A stretch of DNA of 64,000 nt, taken from Lachnospiraceae bacterium. GTDB taxonomy: Bacteria > Bacillota > Clostridia > Lachnospirales > Lachnospiraceae. The DNA is taken from positions 3,890,181 to 3,954,180 of the forward strand of contig CP107199.1 of NCBI GenBank assembly GCA_025758065.1, in the 5' to 3' direction. Made by a program: the position numbers and the translations under genes. The notes under the pieces are model-generated. The model made no database searches. It was not told where the DNA came from and was given only the letters and a program-made list of their open reading frames with translations. This document shows positions 17,011 to 26,186 of the stretch, piece after piece; position 1 is the first letter of the stretch; each line of letters begins with the position of its first letter.

Positions 17011-17059
17011 CGTAATTGTTAAAAGTTAAATCACAATATAGCAAGGAGATACTTAGTAT

Positions 17060-18070
17060 ATGAAAAAAATCCTTCTGTTAGGAACAGGCGGCACTATTGC
17101 CTGCAAACGTACACCAGATGGCTTAAAGCCAGTCATTACTTCCGAAGAAATCTTAACTTATGTACCGGACAGCCGTAATTACTGCCAGATCGACAGTATA
17201 CAGATTTTAAATATTGACAGTACCAATATACAGCCTTCCCACTGGCTGGCAGTTGCAAAAGCCATTGAGGAGCACTATGATGAATATGACGGCTTTGTGA
17301 TCACTCACGGAACAGATACCATGGCTTATACAGCTGCTGCTCTTTCTTATCTGATCCAGAATTCACCAAAGCCTATTGTCATTACCGGTGCACAGAAGCC
17401 TATTGATATGGAAAACACAGACGCCCGCACAAATCTGGCTGACAGCCTTCGTTTTACTTCCCATGACAAGGCTCACGGAGTCAATATCGTATTTGACGGC
17501 AAGGTCATTGCAGGTACCAGAGGCAAAAAAGAGCGTACTAAAAGCTATAACGCCTTTTCCAGCATTAATTTTCCTTATATCGCCATTATCCAGGAAGACC
17601 ATATCCTATTTTATTTAGATGATAAGGCACAGCTTTGCGGGCCATTAAAATTTTATCATCAGATGGATTCCAGCGTAGGACTGATGAAGCTGATCCCTTC
17701 TGCGGATGCTTCTCTTTTAGACTACATGGCTGCCCACTATGATGCAGTGATTATCGAATCCTTTGGTGTCGGTGGACTGCCTTCTTATGATGACGGTGGG
17801 GATTATTACCGTGCAGTAGCCCACTGGATCAGCCTTGGCAAAACTGTGATCATGACCACACAGGTTACAAACGAAGGCAGCAATATGTCTGTTTATGAGG
17901 TAGGCAAAAAGATCAAGCGTGAATTCGGCCTGTTGGAAGCTTATGATATGACCTTAGAGGCAGCTGTTACCAAGATCATGTGGATCCTCACCCAGACAAG
18001 GGAACCGGAAAAAGTGCGGGAGCTGTTCTATCAGACCGTAAACCATGATATTTTGTGGAAGTCTTCTTAA
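17060..18070 (+). CDS. ansA: Type I L-asparaginase
   Basis: A 336-residue cytoplasmic-type asparaginase, converting asparagine to aspartate and ammonia. The first catalytic Thr is in GTGGTIACKR (Thr12) and the second catalytic pair is in THGTDTMAYTA (about residues 82-92). No signal peptide is visible, in keeping with the cytoplasmic enzyme. AAGGAG lies before the ATG. The azlC start follows 18 bases after the stop, suggesting one transcript. Confidence 0.93.
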   Translation: MKKILLLGTGGTIACKRTPDGLKPVITSEEILTYVPDSRNYCQIDSIQILNIDSTNIQPSHWLAVAKAIEEHYDEYDGFVITHGTDTMAYTAAALSYLIQNSPKPIVITGAQKPIDMENTDARTNLADSLRFTSHDKAHGVNIVFDGKVIAGTRGKKERTKSYNAFSSINFPYIAIIQEDHILFYLDDKAQLCGPLKFYHQMDSSVGLMKLIPSADASLLDYMAAHYDAVIIESFGVGGLPSYDDGGDYYRAVAHWISLGKTVIMTTQVTNEGSNMSVYEVGKKIKREFGLLEAYDMTLEAAVTKIMWILTQTREPEKVRELFYQTVNHDILWKSS

Positions 18071-18088
18071 ATTTCTGTGAGGTTTTAC

Positions 18089-18796
18089 ATGAATGAACAT
18101 ATTTTACAATTCAAAAGGGGATTAAAAGACGGGATTCCTATTGGACTGGGATATCTGGCAGTTTCCTTTACTTTCGGCATCATGGCTAAAGGCGCCGGAC
18201 TTACTACCTTAGAGGCCGTAGTCCTGTCTCTTACCAACCTGACCAGTGCCGGACAGTTTGCAGGCCTTGGCATCATCACCGCAGGTTCTTCTTTATTAGA
18301 AATGGCTCTGGCCCAGCTGATCATCAACCTGCGCTACTGTCTTATGTCCTGCTCTCTTTCACAGAAATTAGACAGTCACATGCCATTTTTTCACCGTCTT
18401 CTTATGTCTTATGGTATAACAGACGAAATTTTTGGTGTATCTGTATGCAAAAGCGGGATTCTTAGCCCTTATTTCAGCTACGGTCTTATGGCTGTGGCAG
18501 TTCCTGGCTGGACCATTGGAACACTCCTTGGTGCTGTTTCCGGAAGCCTTCTTCCTGCAAGGCTGTTAAGTGCATTAAATGTAGCTCTTTATGGAATGTT
18601 TTTAGCAGTGATCATCCCGCCGGCAAGAGAAAAGAAAGTACTGCACATGGTTATCCTTATTTCCATGGCACTAAGCTTTCTCTTTACTTTGATCCCGGTT
18701 TTAAAGGATATTTCCTCCGGCTTTAAGATCATCATTCTTACATTTATCGTGGCAGGTGCTGCCGCTTATCTGTTCCCTGTAAAGGAGGAAGAATAA
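18089..18796 (+). CDS. azlC: AzlC-family branched-chain amino acid exporter, large subunit
   Basis: A membrane protein of about 235 residues with the AzlC signature (IPIGLGYLAVSFTFGIMAKGAGL and TSAGQFAGLGI). AzlC and AzlD together export branched-chain amino acids and analogues. An in-frame GTG lies at 18077, but ATG 18089 has GTGAGG at proper spacing. The azlD start follows the stop directly. Confidence 0.92.
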   Translation: MNEHILQFKRGLKDGIPIGLGYLAVSFTFGIMAKGAGLTTLEAVVLSLTNLTSAGQFAGLGIITAGSSLLEMALAQLIINLRYCLMSCSLSQKLDSHMPFFHRLLMSYGITDEIFGVSVCKSGILSPYFSYGLMAVAVPGWTIGTLLGAVSGSLLPARLLSALNVALYGMFLAVIIPPAREKKVLHMVILISMALSFLFTLIPVLKDISSGFKIIILTFIVAGAAAYLFPVKEEE

Positions 18797-19102
18797 ATGA
18801 ATTATCCTGTATATCTTTACATAGCGGTCATGGCCATTGTGACGTACCTGATCCGGGTGCTTCCACTGACACTGATTAAACAGGAGATAAAAAATCCTTT
18901 TATCCGGTCTTTTTTATACTATGTACCTTATGTTACACTGTCTGTAATGACATTTCCTGCTATTGTATACGCTACTGCTTCCCCTGTTTCAGGAGCTGCA
19001 GCGCTGATCGCAGCATTGATCCTGGCATATAAAGGAAAAAGTCTTTTCCAGGTTTCTATTGTAGCCTGTGCAGTTGTGTTTATATTAGAATTTTTCGTTT
19101 AA
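18797..19102 (+). CDS. azlD: AzlD-family exporter small subunit
   Basis: A 101-residue protein with about four membrane helices and the family pattern TYLIRVLPLTLI. Its ATG abuts the azlC stop, and AGGAGG lies inside the end of azlC, so the two are translationally coupled. It is the partner of AzlC in branched-chain amino acid export. Confidence 0.92.
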   Translation: MNYPVYLYIAVMAIVTYLIRVLPLTLIKQEIKNPFIRSFLYYVPYVTLSVMTFPAIVYATASPVSGAAALIAALILAYKGKSLFQVSIVACAVVFILEFFV

Positions 19103-19107
19103 TAAGT

Positions 19108-19167
19108 AAAAGACCCCCAGGCAGAGATCCGGTCATATCAATCCCATTTTCCGCCCAAGGGTCTTTG
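19108..19167. terminator. Terminator between azlD and hemW
   Basis: AAAGACCC pairs with GGGTCTTT around a long loop, with A and T runs at the ends. It is shared by the convergent azlD and hemW genes. Confidence 0.65.
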
Positions 19168-19198
19168 TTTATGTTTTACACACATGTTCCTGTTCTGA

Positions 19199-20395
19199 TC
19201 AGCCTAACAAGAACTCACTTAATACAAAATTGCTCACATCCATGCCCCATTCTGTAAGAGCAAGGCTGCTTCCTTCTTTTTTCAACAGGCCATTGGAGAT
19301 CAGCCTGGCGATCACATCCCCGTAAACTGTTTCCATTTTCACGCCAAAAAGCCTGATAAAATCCACATCGGATACACCTCTTAACATTCGAAGTCCTAAA
19401 AACATGAATTCTTCCATGCGTTGGGCCTGGGTCAGCTCTTCAATAGGTCCCCAAAGCTTTTTAAGGGCAGCTTCCCTCTCTTCCGGTACTTCGCTGCCAA
19501 AATCTAAAGCCAGATACTTATCCAAGTCTCTTTCATTGGTAAAGCGGCAGCCTTCCATATAGGAAGATGCGCCAAGACCAATGCCTAAATAGGCAACCTC
19601 TGTCCAGTAACCAATATTATGGCGGCAGGCTTTTCCCGGTTTTGCATAGTTAGATATCTCATAGCGCTCAAAGCCCTGTTCCTGAAGAAATTTCCGTGTA
19701 AAACGGTAGATTTTATTTTCTGTATCCTCATCTGGAAGAGCCGGACCTGTATATCCGCAGCTGCAGTTTTTCTCCCCGAAACGGTTCCAAAAAGGAGTTC
19801 CCTCTTCAATGATCAGACTGTAGGCGGAAATATGTTCCGGCTTTAACATAGTGACTTTTTTTAATGTATTTTTCCAGGATTCCAAAGTCTGTCCCGGTAT
19901 CCCGCTCATCAGGTCAATACTAATGTTTGTAAAGCCCGCCATTCTTGCACTTTGAAAGCTTTTTAAAAATTCCTCAAAGGAATGGATCCTTCCCAGGTTT
20001 TTAAGTTCCTCATTGTCCGCAGACTGCAGACCGAAGCTTACCCGGTTGATACCGCATTTCTTATAAACAGGAAGTTTCTTTCCTACAAGAGTTCCCGGAT
20101 TTGCTTCAATGGTGATCTCTGCATTTTCTTCTACCTGAAAACATTCAAATACTGTTTCCACAATACGGCGGATACAGGAAGGCTCCAGTAAAGAAGGGGT
20201 CCCTCCACCTATAAATACAGTTTCAACCTGACAATCCAGGCAGTAACAGCTCTGGGCCTTGATCTCTTTTATCAACTGCTCTACATAGGCCTCATGGACC
20301 GATGAAAGGGCTCGAAAAGAGAGAAAATCACAGTAATCACATTTCTTCACACAAAATGGGATATGGATATATAGTTCAATGGGCTTTTTCTTCAT
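19199..20395 (-). CDS. hemW: Radical SAM heme chaperone HemW
   Basis: A radical SAM protein of about 398 residues, formerly called HemN-like. The cluster motif CVKKCDYC follows IELYIHIPF. The GGGTPS motif and the C-terminal HemN domain are present. HemW inserts heme into client proteins and is not an oxygen-independent coproporphyrinogen oxidase. The open frame extends to 20548, but the added 51 residues are encoded by a dispersed repeat, so ATG 20395 is the better start. It follows lepA as in other Firmicutes. Confidence 0.92.
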   Translation of the reverse strand: MKKKPIELYIHIPFCVKKCDYCDFLSFRALSSVHEAYVEQLIKEIKAQSCYCLDCQVETVFIGGGTPSLLEPSCIRRIVETVFECFQVEENAEITIEANPGTLVGKKLPVYKKCGINRVSFGLQSADNEELKNLGRIHSFEEFLKSFQSARMAGFTNISIDLMSGIPGQTLESWKNTLKKVTMLKPEHISAYSLIIEEGTPFWNRFGEKNCSCGYTGPALPDEDTENKIYRFTRKFLQEQGFERYEISNYAKPGKACRHNIGYWTEVAYLGIGLGASSYMEGCRFTNERDLDKYLALDFGSEVPEEREAALKKLWGPIEELTQAQRMEEFMFLGLRMLRGVSDVDFIRLFGVKMETVYGDVIARLISNGLLKKEGSSLALTEWGMDVSNFVLSEFLLG

Positions 20396-20458
20396 GTTAG
20401 TCATCATCTTGTTTCTCTGCTGATCCAGCCATGCTTCTCTTCTTGTTTCCATATATAC

Positions 20459-20563
20459 GAAAACAAGAGGCATCGTTGGTTCACGATATGCCGATTTGAA
20501 CAAGAAAGAGCTTATGCAAGCAAGCTTGCAACACTCTTTCTTGTTCAAACCAGCGCATGGCTG
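20459..20563 (-). repeat. Dispersed repeat family 2, copy 1
   Basis: A 105-bp stretch that, on the minus strand, closely matches 56555-56660. It contains a perfect 16-bp inverted repeat (TTTGAACAAGAAAGAG at 20495-20510 with its inverse at 20534-20549) around a loop with GCAAGCAAGCTTGC. It lies between lepA and hemW and encodes the spurious N-terminal extension of the hemW frame. Confidence 0.75.
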
Positions 20564-20575
20564 AATTGTTACGCT

Positions 20576-22390
20576 CTATTCGTCATCCAGCTTCAGCACG
20601 CTCATAAAGGCCTTCTGCGGAATCTCCACATTGCCGATCTGACGCATACGCTTTTTTCCTTCCTTCTGCTTCTCTAACAGCTTTCTCTTACGTGAAATAT
20701 CACCGCCATAGCATTTGGCAAGTACATCCTTGCGCACTGCCTTTACAGTTTCTCTGGCAATAATCTTGCCACCAATAGCAGCCTGGATCGGTACTTCAAA
20801 TAAATGCCTTGGAATTTCATCTTTTAACTTTTCACACATTCTTCTGCCTTTTTCATAAGCAGATGCTGCATGTACAATAAAGGAAAGGGCATCCACTTCT
20901 TCTCTATTTACCAAAATATCCAGCTTCACCAATTCAGAACGCTCATAACCCTTTAACTCATAATCAAAGGAAGCGTAACCTCTGGAACGTGATTTTAAGG
21001 CATCAAAGAAATCGTAAATAATCTCATTTAACGGAAGTTCATATTTTAATAAGGCTCTGGTGGTCTCAATATATTCCATTCCAAGATATACGCCTCTTCG
21101 TTCCTGGCAGAGAGTCATGATAGCTCCTACATATTCTGTAGTTACCATAATCTCAGCACTGACGATCGGCTCTTCCATGTATTCGATCTCAGTTGGATCC
21201 GGAAGGTTGGATGGATTAGTCAGCTCGATCATCTCACCTGTGGTCTTGTGTACGCGGTATACAACACCTGGTGCTGTTGTAACAAGATCCAGATTGTATT
21301 CACGTTCCAGACGTTCCTGGATGATCTCTAAGTGCAGCAGTCCTAAGAATCCACAACGGAAACCAAAGCCTAATGCTACAGAAGTCTCCGGCTCATAGAA
21401 CAATGAAGCGTCATTTAACTGAAGCTTCTCCAATGCATCACGAAGATCATTGTACTTGGCACCATCTGCCGGATAAAGTCCACAGTAAACCATTGGTGTG
21501 ACTTTTTTATAGCCTGGCAGTGGTTCGTCACATGGGTTGCTGCTGTCTGTTACAGTATCACCTACACGGGTATCACGGACATTTTTAATGCTGGCTGTAA
21601 TATAGCCAACCATTCCGGCAGCCAGTTCATCACAGGGGAAAAACTGTCCTGCTCCAAAATAACCCACTTCTACTACTTCTTCCTCTGCCCCTGTTGCCAT
21701 CATACGGATCGGCGTACCTTTTTTCACTGTTCCTTCCATAACACGGCAGAAAATGATAACACCCTTATAGGAATCGTAAACAGAATCAAAGATCAGTGCC
21801 TTTAATGGTGCATTTGGATCTCCAGTAGGAGCCGGGATCTTACGAACGATAGCTTCTAAGACTTCTTCTACATTCAGTCCCGTTTTTGCGGAGATCTTTG
21901 GTGCATCATGGGCTTCCAGGCCGATCACATCTTCAATCTCTGCTGCCACACGGTCCGGATCTGCACTTGGAAGATCGATCTTGTTAATGACCGGGAATAC
22001 ATCCAGGTCATGATCCAGCGCCAGATATACATTGGCCAGAGTCTGGGCCTCGATTCCCTGGGAAGCATCTACTACCAGCACAGCGCCATCGCAGGCTGCC
22101 AGGCTTCGGGATACCTCATAGTTAAAATCCACATGTCCCGGTGTATCGATCAGGTTAAAAATATATTCGTTTCCGTCTTTTGCTTTGTATACAGTACGTA
22201 CAGCCTGGGATTTAATGGTAATGCCGCGCTCACGTTCCAGGTCCATATTGTCGAGAACCTGTTCCTGCATCTCACGGCTGGTAAGAAGTCCGGTTTTTTC
22301 AATGATTCGGTCTGCCAGTGTGGATTTACCGTGGTCTATATGGGCAATAATACAAAAATTACGTATTTTACTCTGGTCAATTGCTGCCAT
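20576..22390 (-). CDS. lepA: Elongation factor 4 (LepA)
   Basis: A 604-residue translational GTPase that acts on stalled or mis-set ribosomes. It has the P-loop AHIDHGKSTL, DTPGHVDF and NKIDLP, an EF-G-like domain arrangement, and the LepA-specific C-terminal domain ending near QKAFMSVLKLDDE. It lacks EF-G domain IV. It lies downstream of spoIIP and upstream of hemW, the conserved gpr-spoIIP-lepA-hemW order. Confidence 0.98.
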   Translation of the reverse strand: MAAIDQSKIRNFCIIAHIDHGKSTLADRIIEKTGLLTSREMQEQVLDNMDLERERGITIKSQAVRTVYKAKDGNEYIFNLIDTPGHVDFNYEVSRSLAACDGAVLVVDASQGIEAQTLANVYLALDHDLDVFPVINKIDLPSADPDRVAAEIEDVIGLEAHDAPKISAKTGLNVEEVLEAIVRKIPAPTGDPNAPLKALIFDSVYDSYKGVIIFCRVMEGTVKKGTPIRMMATGAEEEVVEVGYFGAGQFFPCDELAAGMVGYITASIKNVRDTRVGDTVTDSSNPCDEPLPGYKKVTPMVYCGLYPADGAKYNDLRDALEKLQLNDASLFYEPETSVALGFGFRCGFLGLLHLEIIQERLEREYNLDLVTTAPGVVYRVHKTTGEMIELTNPSNLPDPTEIEYMEEPIVSAEIMVTTEYVGAIMTLCQERRGVYLGMEYIETTRALLKYELPLNEIIYDFFDALKSRSRGYASFDYELKGYERSELVKLDILVNREEVDALSFIVHAASAYEKGRRMCEKLKDEIPRHLFEVPIQAAIGGKIIARETVKAVRKDVLAKCYGGDISRKRKLLEKQKEGKKRMRQIGNVEIPQKAFMSVLKLDDE

Positions 22391-22466
22391 TCTTTATCCT
22401 CTTTCTCCATATTTTTCTTTCTGTTCTTTAATAATATTTTAAATAATATATTCTTTCTTGGATTTG

Positions 22467-22490
22467 GGGGTCAAAAGGTATTTTGACCCC
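22467..22490 (-). repeat. 24-nt hairpin, dispersed type
   Basis: On the minus strand this reads GGGGTCAAAATACCTT plus TTGACCCC, a stem with a conserved AT-rich loop. A near copy is found at 42580-42603 on the plus strand. It lies between spoIIP and lepA and could act as a weak terminator or processing stem. Confidence 0.6.
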
Positions 22491-22537
22491 TTTGATAATA
22501 CTGTCTTTTAGAATATCGTATCCATTTTACTATGTTT

Positions 22538-23785
22538 TCAATTTCCTTGCAACACCATATCCAAAAGTTCTGCCAGAGGCTCCATGGCATTTTTTGCTTC
22601 TTCAAAGGTATTTGTCTGGGCGCCTACTTCAATAAGGGCGGACCTTGGACGCAGATGTTCGTTGTAACGCAGACCTTTTAAATATATTTTTCTTGTAAAC
22701 CCCGGATAATATTCTTCTGCTTTTAACTGCATTTTCAAGCTGAACGCCAGATTTTCTTCCCTGTAGGGATTGGGAAGATAGGAAATGGGACCTTCCGGAG
22801 TCTGGCTTAAACCATTAAAAAACATGATCCTGGCAGTGGCCTTTCCATTTATATCCGTTTTTAAATAAACATTTTCTCCCACTCCGTCCCTGTGGATATC
22901 TAATATTACCTGGATGGACGGGTATTTTGCCAGGATCTGGTTAAGTCCTTCCAAGGCATAATTATAGGCTTTGCTCCGATCCATTTTACCCTTTTGCAGA
23001 TCATAAACGCCTTTATCATGGTAAACACTCCAGCCTTTTTCTGTAAGAAGCTTTGCCAGATACCCACCGACCGCAGTCACAGTTTCATCAGACCCACTGT
23101 TTTTATAGCTTTCCTGGGAATGGGTGTGGTAAATAAGGATCTGAGGTGTTTGTGGATCTGGAGTTTCTTCTTTTTGCAATGTTATATCCTTTGAGAGAAG
23201 ATTTTCAGCATTCATTAATTGGCGGTCTGCTGTGGTGGATGTATGTACATTATAGAAATGTTTCATGAGGAAGTCATAATCCATAAGTTTCTGCAGCGGA
23301 TATGTGGCAATACGGAGATTTGCGGCAGTGTTTCCGTCCGGTCCATTTTCCTCATTGGAGGACACATTTTCTCCTGTTCCTGCTGTCAGACTGCTCACGC
23401 CCCCTGCTTCATCCATATCAAAATCCGCCTCATCTTTTCCGATCCACGCCAGATATCCATGGGTACGGTAAAATTCACTGGTCTGACGGTATTTTTCATA
23501 AGCCGGGTCAGATCCGGTATTCTGCTTTTTCAGGTTGTCTGTCCCCTCATACCCGTCTTCATTGTTTTTCCTGACTTCCAGTGGAAATATCTGCTTCCAG
23601 AGAATCTCTTCCCCTGCATTCCAAAAAGCAGCCGCCAGCTGTTTTTTTTCTCTTTCTATATCTGTATAAAAATATCTGCCGCAAAAAAAAGATCCTGCTG
23701 TGATAACTGCCATTCCTATTATAAGAAATGGGGCTGTCTTTTGCAGGATCTTCCATTTTTTTACAATTTTAGGTTTTATTCTCAT
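22538..23785 (-). CDS. spoIIP: Stage II sporulation protein P
   Basis: A protein of about 415 residues with an N-terminal membrane helix (FLIIGMAVITAGSFFCG). The C-terminal SpoIIP amidase/endopeptidase domain has the YHTHSQE motif, the LDIHRDG segment and EVGAQTNT. With SpoIID and SpoIIM it degrades septal peptidoglycan so the mother cell can engulf the forespore. ATG 23785 with GGCAGG upstream is preferred to the GTG at 23809. Confidence 0.95.
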   Translation of the reverse strand: MRIKPKIVKKWKILQKTAPFLIIGMAVITAGSFFCGRYFYTDIEREKKQLAAAFWNAGEEILWKQIFPLEVRKNNEDGYEGTDNLKKQNTGSDPAYEKYRQTSEFYRTHGYLAWIGKDEADFDMDEAGGVSSLTAGTGENVSSNEENGPDGNTAANLRIATYPLQKLMDYDFLMKHFYNVHTSTTADRQLMNAENLLSKDITLQKEETPDPQTPQILIYHTHSQESYKNSGSDETVTAVGGYLAKLLTEKGWSVYHDKGVYDLQKGKMDRSKAYNYALEGLNQILAKYPSIQVILDIHRDGVGENVYLKTDINGKATARIMFFNGLSQTPEGPISYLPNPYREENLAFSLKMQLKAEEYYPGFTRKIYLKGLRYNEHLRPRSALIEVGAQTNTFEEAKNAMEPLAELLDMVLQGN

Positions 23786-23844
23786 ATTTTCCTGCCTTAA
23801 GACACACACTCTACTTACAGTTTACGCAGGAAAGCATTATTTTT

Positions 23845-24744
23845 TTACTTTTTATTAGCAGAAAATGGCCATTCAGAAATCAGAAGTCCCGCAAGAGTAA
23901 GCACTGTTCCTGCCATAGCCTGAAGAGTAATAACTTCATGAAGCAGCGGAATGGACATTAAAATAGTCACCACAGGAATACCGTAAATGTAAACGCTGGC
24001 TTTGGTTGCACCCAGAGATTTTACTGCATAGTTCCAGGTAACAAAGCATATAGCAGATGCACCGATTCCCAGGTATATTACATTTGCAAGATTTACCGGC
24101 TGAAGGAGTGCCGGGACCTGCAGATGGAAATCCATAAACGGCAGAGCTAACAGCATGAAAAGGATCCCATAAAAGAATGTCCTTCTGGTTGTAACAATGG
24201 TATCATAGCCAAAACCGCCAATCTTTCTGGTACACACAGAATAAACGCCCCATATGGCTGCTGCTGCCAGACCAAGAAAATCTCCTACCGGGTTCAACTC
24301 TAATTTTTCACCTTTCTGGAAAGTGATCAGGCAGATTCCCAACATGGCACAGATAAAACCTGCCACAATGCTTTTCTTCATCTTCTCCCCGTCTAAGAAA
24401 AAGTGGGCCATGATCCCTGTAAAAATCGGTGCAACAGATACGATAACACTGACATTGGAAGCCTGAGTCATGGTGAGGGCAATATTTTCCAGAAGATAGT
24501 AAATGCCGATACCGGTAATACCGGCAACAACCATGATCAGTTCTTCTTTCACGCTTTTCAGCTTAAGAGGCACCGGGCGGATCAGCCACAGGAAAATATA
24601 ACCGGCCACAAAGCGCAGCACCAGTATTTCCAATGGTGACAGGCTTTCTAACAGTACCTTGGTAGATATAAAGGTAGTTCCCCATATCAGCATCGTAAAA
24701 ATAGCAGCCATATGTCCGGCTACTCTTGTCTTTTGTGTACTCAT
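23845..24744 (-). CDS. EamA/DMT-superfamily transporter
   Basis: A 299-residue ten-helix transporter formed of two EamA repeats (LIWGTTFISTKVLLESLSPL in the first, GVYSVCTRKIGGFGYDTIV in the second). Such proteins export amino acids, nucleotides or other metabolites; the substrate cannot be predicted. It sits between gpr and spoIIP, which are normally adjacent, and its upstream side is a 159-bp repeat, so it looks like an insertion into a conserved cluster. Confidence 0.9.
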   Translation of the reverse strand: MSTQKTRVAGHMAAIFTMLIWGTTFISTKVLLESLSPLEILVLRFVAGYIFLWLIRPVPLKLKSVKEELIMVVAGITGIGIYYLLENIALTMTQASNVSVIVSVAPIFTGIMAHFFLDGEKMKKSIVAGFICAMLGICLITFQKGEKLELNPVGDFLGLAAAAIWGVYSVCTRKIGGFGYDTIVTTRRTFFYGILFMLLALPFMDFHLQVPALLQPVNLANVIYLGIGASAICFVTWNYAVKSLGATKASVYIYGIPVVTILMSIPLLHEVITLQAMAGTVLTLAGLLISEWPFSANKK

Positions 24745-24767
24745 TTTCTGCTCCTTTTCATTTTAAT

Positions 24768-24926
24768 GTACTCTCGGAATCTTTTTATACTTGATTTTGC
24801 GAGAAGATTTTTTGTCAGTTGTGCCCAGATTTTTGAGGCGTTGGCGTTGCGTCCGCCTCTAAAATTCGGGTGCGACTGACGGAAAATCGGCCGCAAAGGC
24901 AGGTGCATGAAAGACTCCGAGAGTAC
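24768..24926 (+). repeat. 159-bp palindromic repeat, copy C
   Basis: Same orientation as copies A and B, with perfect terminal arms GTACTCTCGG and CCGAGAGTAC. The central palindrome differs from the other copies (GAGGCGTTGGCGTTGCGTCCGCCTC), showing that the middle evolves while the ends stay fixed. It lies between the DMT gene and gpr. Confidence 0.9.
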
Positions 24927-24990
24927 ATTTTATCTGTTTCTGAAATCTTATTTTCTAAAATCACCAACACAGGCTGACATAAATATCGTG

Positions 24991-25956
24991 TTATCTGAAT
25001 ACTGTTACAGCTCTGTGTATCCCCTCCGAAATCGTAAAGCTTAGCTGCTTCACTCTCTGGTCAATATCCGGAGGCGTTACATAAAGACTTCCAAATTCTG
25101 GCTCCAGCAGTTCCCGGATCATGCGGTACTGATCTTCCGGGTTCATGTTTTCGATCCATTTGCCTGTATTTTTCGTAGCTTCTTCTGATGCCAGCACTCC
25201 GGTCAGGGCAGAAATGGTATCGTGGACAATGGCTGCTGCTCCCACCACTGTAGGAACGCCAACAGCCAGCACAGGTATCCCCAGAGTTTCCTTTGTCAGG
25301 CTGTGCCTGTGATTTCCCACTCCGGATCCAGGATGTATCCCTGTATCAGTCAGCTGTATGGTAGTTCCCAGACGCCGGATGCTTCTTGCCGCCAGCGCAT
25401 CGATGGCAATGACCAGATCCGGTTTTATTTCGCGGATGAGACCTGATAATATCCGGGCCGTTTCCATACCTGTTTGTGCCATGACACCAGGTGCAATAGC
25501 TTTTAATCCCGTTTCATTTTGCGAAACACTAAGATTATTTACAGTGCGCGGACCAAGGGAATCCGGTGTTACGCTCTGGTTTCCAAGACCGGCAACTAAT
25601 ATGACCGGCTGGCCGTGCAAAAAGGGAGCTACCTTTTCTTCCCCTTCCTTTTTCCCCAGCGCATGCTCTGCCAGCTCTTTTAATACGTTTGCCAGCTCAT
25701 CTGAAACTTCACTGTGGAAATCCTCATCCGGCAGAAGCAGTCTGTCTGCTTCTAATGTGAGATAACTTCCTACCGGCTTTCCTAAAATCTGTGCTCCCGC
25801 CTCATTTAATACCTTCACTTCCGTGATCTGCACATCTTCCGTCTTTCCCTTCCATTTTCGAAAAGAAACACCTGATACTTCTTTTGCCTGCTCTTTTAAT
25901 CCTTCTCTTTCTTCCAGGGCAAGATCTGTGCGTATTTCAAATCTGGCTGTTTTCAT
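24991..25956 (-). CDS. gpr: Germination protease GPR
   Basis: A 321-residue aspartic-type protease that degrades small acid-soluble spore proteins at germination. The N-terminus FEIRTDLALEERE holds the propeptide region where the precursor processes itself. The core shows LVAGLGNQSVTPDSLGPR and VIAIDALAARS, both characteristic of the family. The length is slightly below that of the Bacillus enzyme. It is flanked on both sides by oppositely oriented 159-bp repeats. Confidence 0.95.
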   Translation of the reverse strand: MKTARFEIRTDLALEEREGLKEQAKEVSGVSFRKWKGKTEDVQITEVKVLNEAGAQILGKPVGSYLTLEADRLLLPDEDFHSEVSDELANVLKELAEHALGKKEGEEKVAPFLHGQPVILVAGLGNQSVTPDSLGPRTVNNLSVSQNETGLKAIAPGVMAQTGMETARILSGLIREIKPDLVIAIDALAARSIRRLGTTIQLTDTGIHPGSGVGNHRHSLTKETLGIPVLAVGVPTVVGAAAIVHDTISALTGVLASEEATKNTGKWIENMNPEDQYRMIRELLEPEFGSLYVTPPDIDQRVKQLSFTISEGIHRAVTVFR

Positions 25957-25982
25957 TCTGTTCGCCCTCCTTAAATAATAAT

Positions 25983-26141
25983 GTCCTCTCGGAGTCTTTC
26001 CTACACCTGCCTTTGTGGCCGATTTTCCGCCAGTCGCACCCGAATTTCATCACCGTACGCACCGCGTACGCCTCAGAAATTTGGGCACAACTGACAAAAA
26101 ATCTTCTCACAAAATCAGGTACAGAAAGATTCCGAAAGAAC
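25983..26141 (-). repeat. 159-bp palindromic repeat, copy D (inverted)
   Basis: The inverse orientation of copies A-C: on the plus strand it begins GTCCTCTCGGAGTCTTTC and ends AAAGATTCCGAAAGAAC. The central GTACGCACCGCGTAC palindrome matches copy A. With copy C it brackets gpr. Confidence 0.9.
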
Positions 26142-26186
26142 ATAATATCAATATAAAGGTTAGTTTAAGCAGAATAGCCTGTTTTA

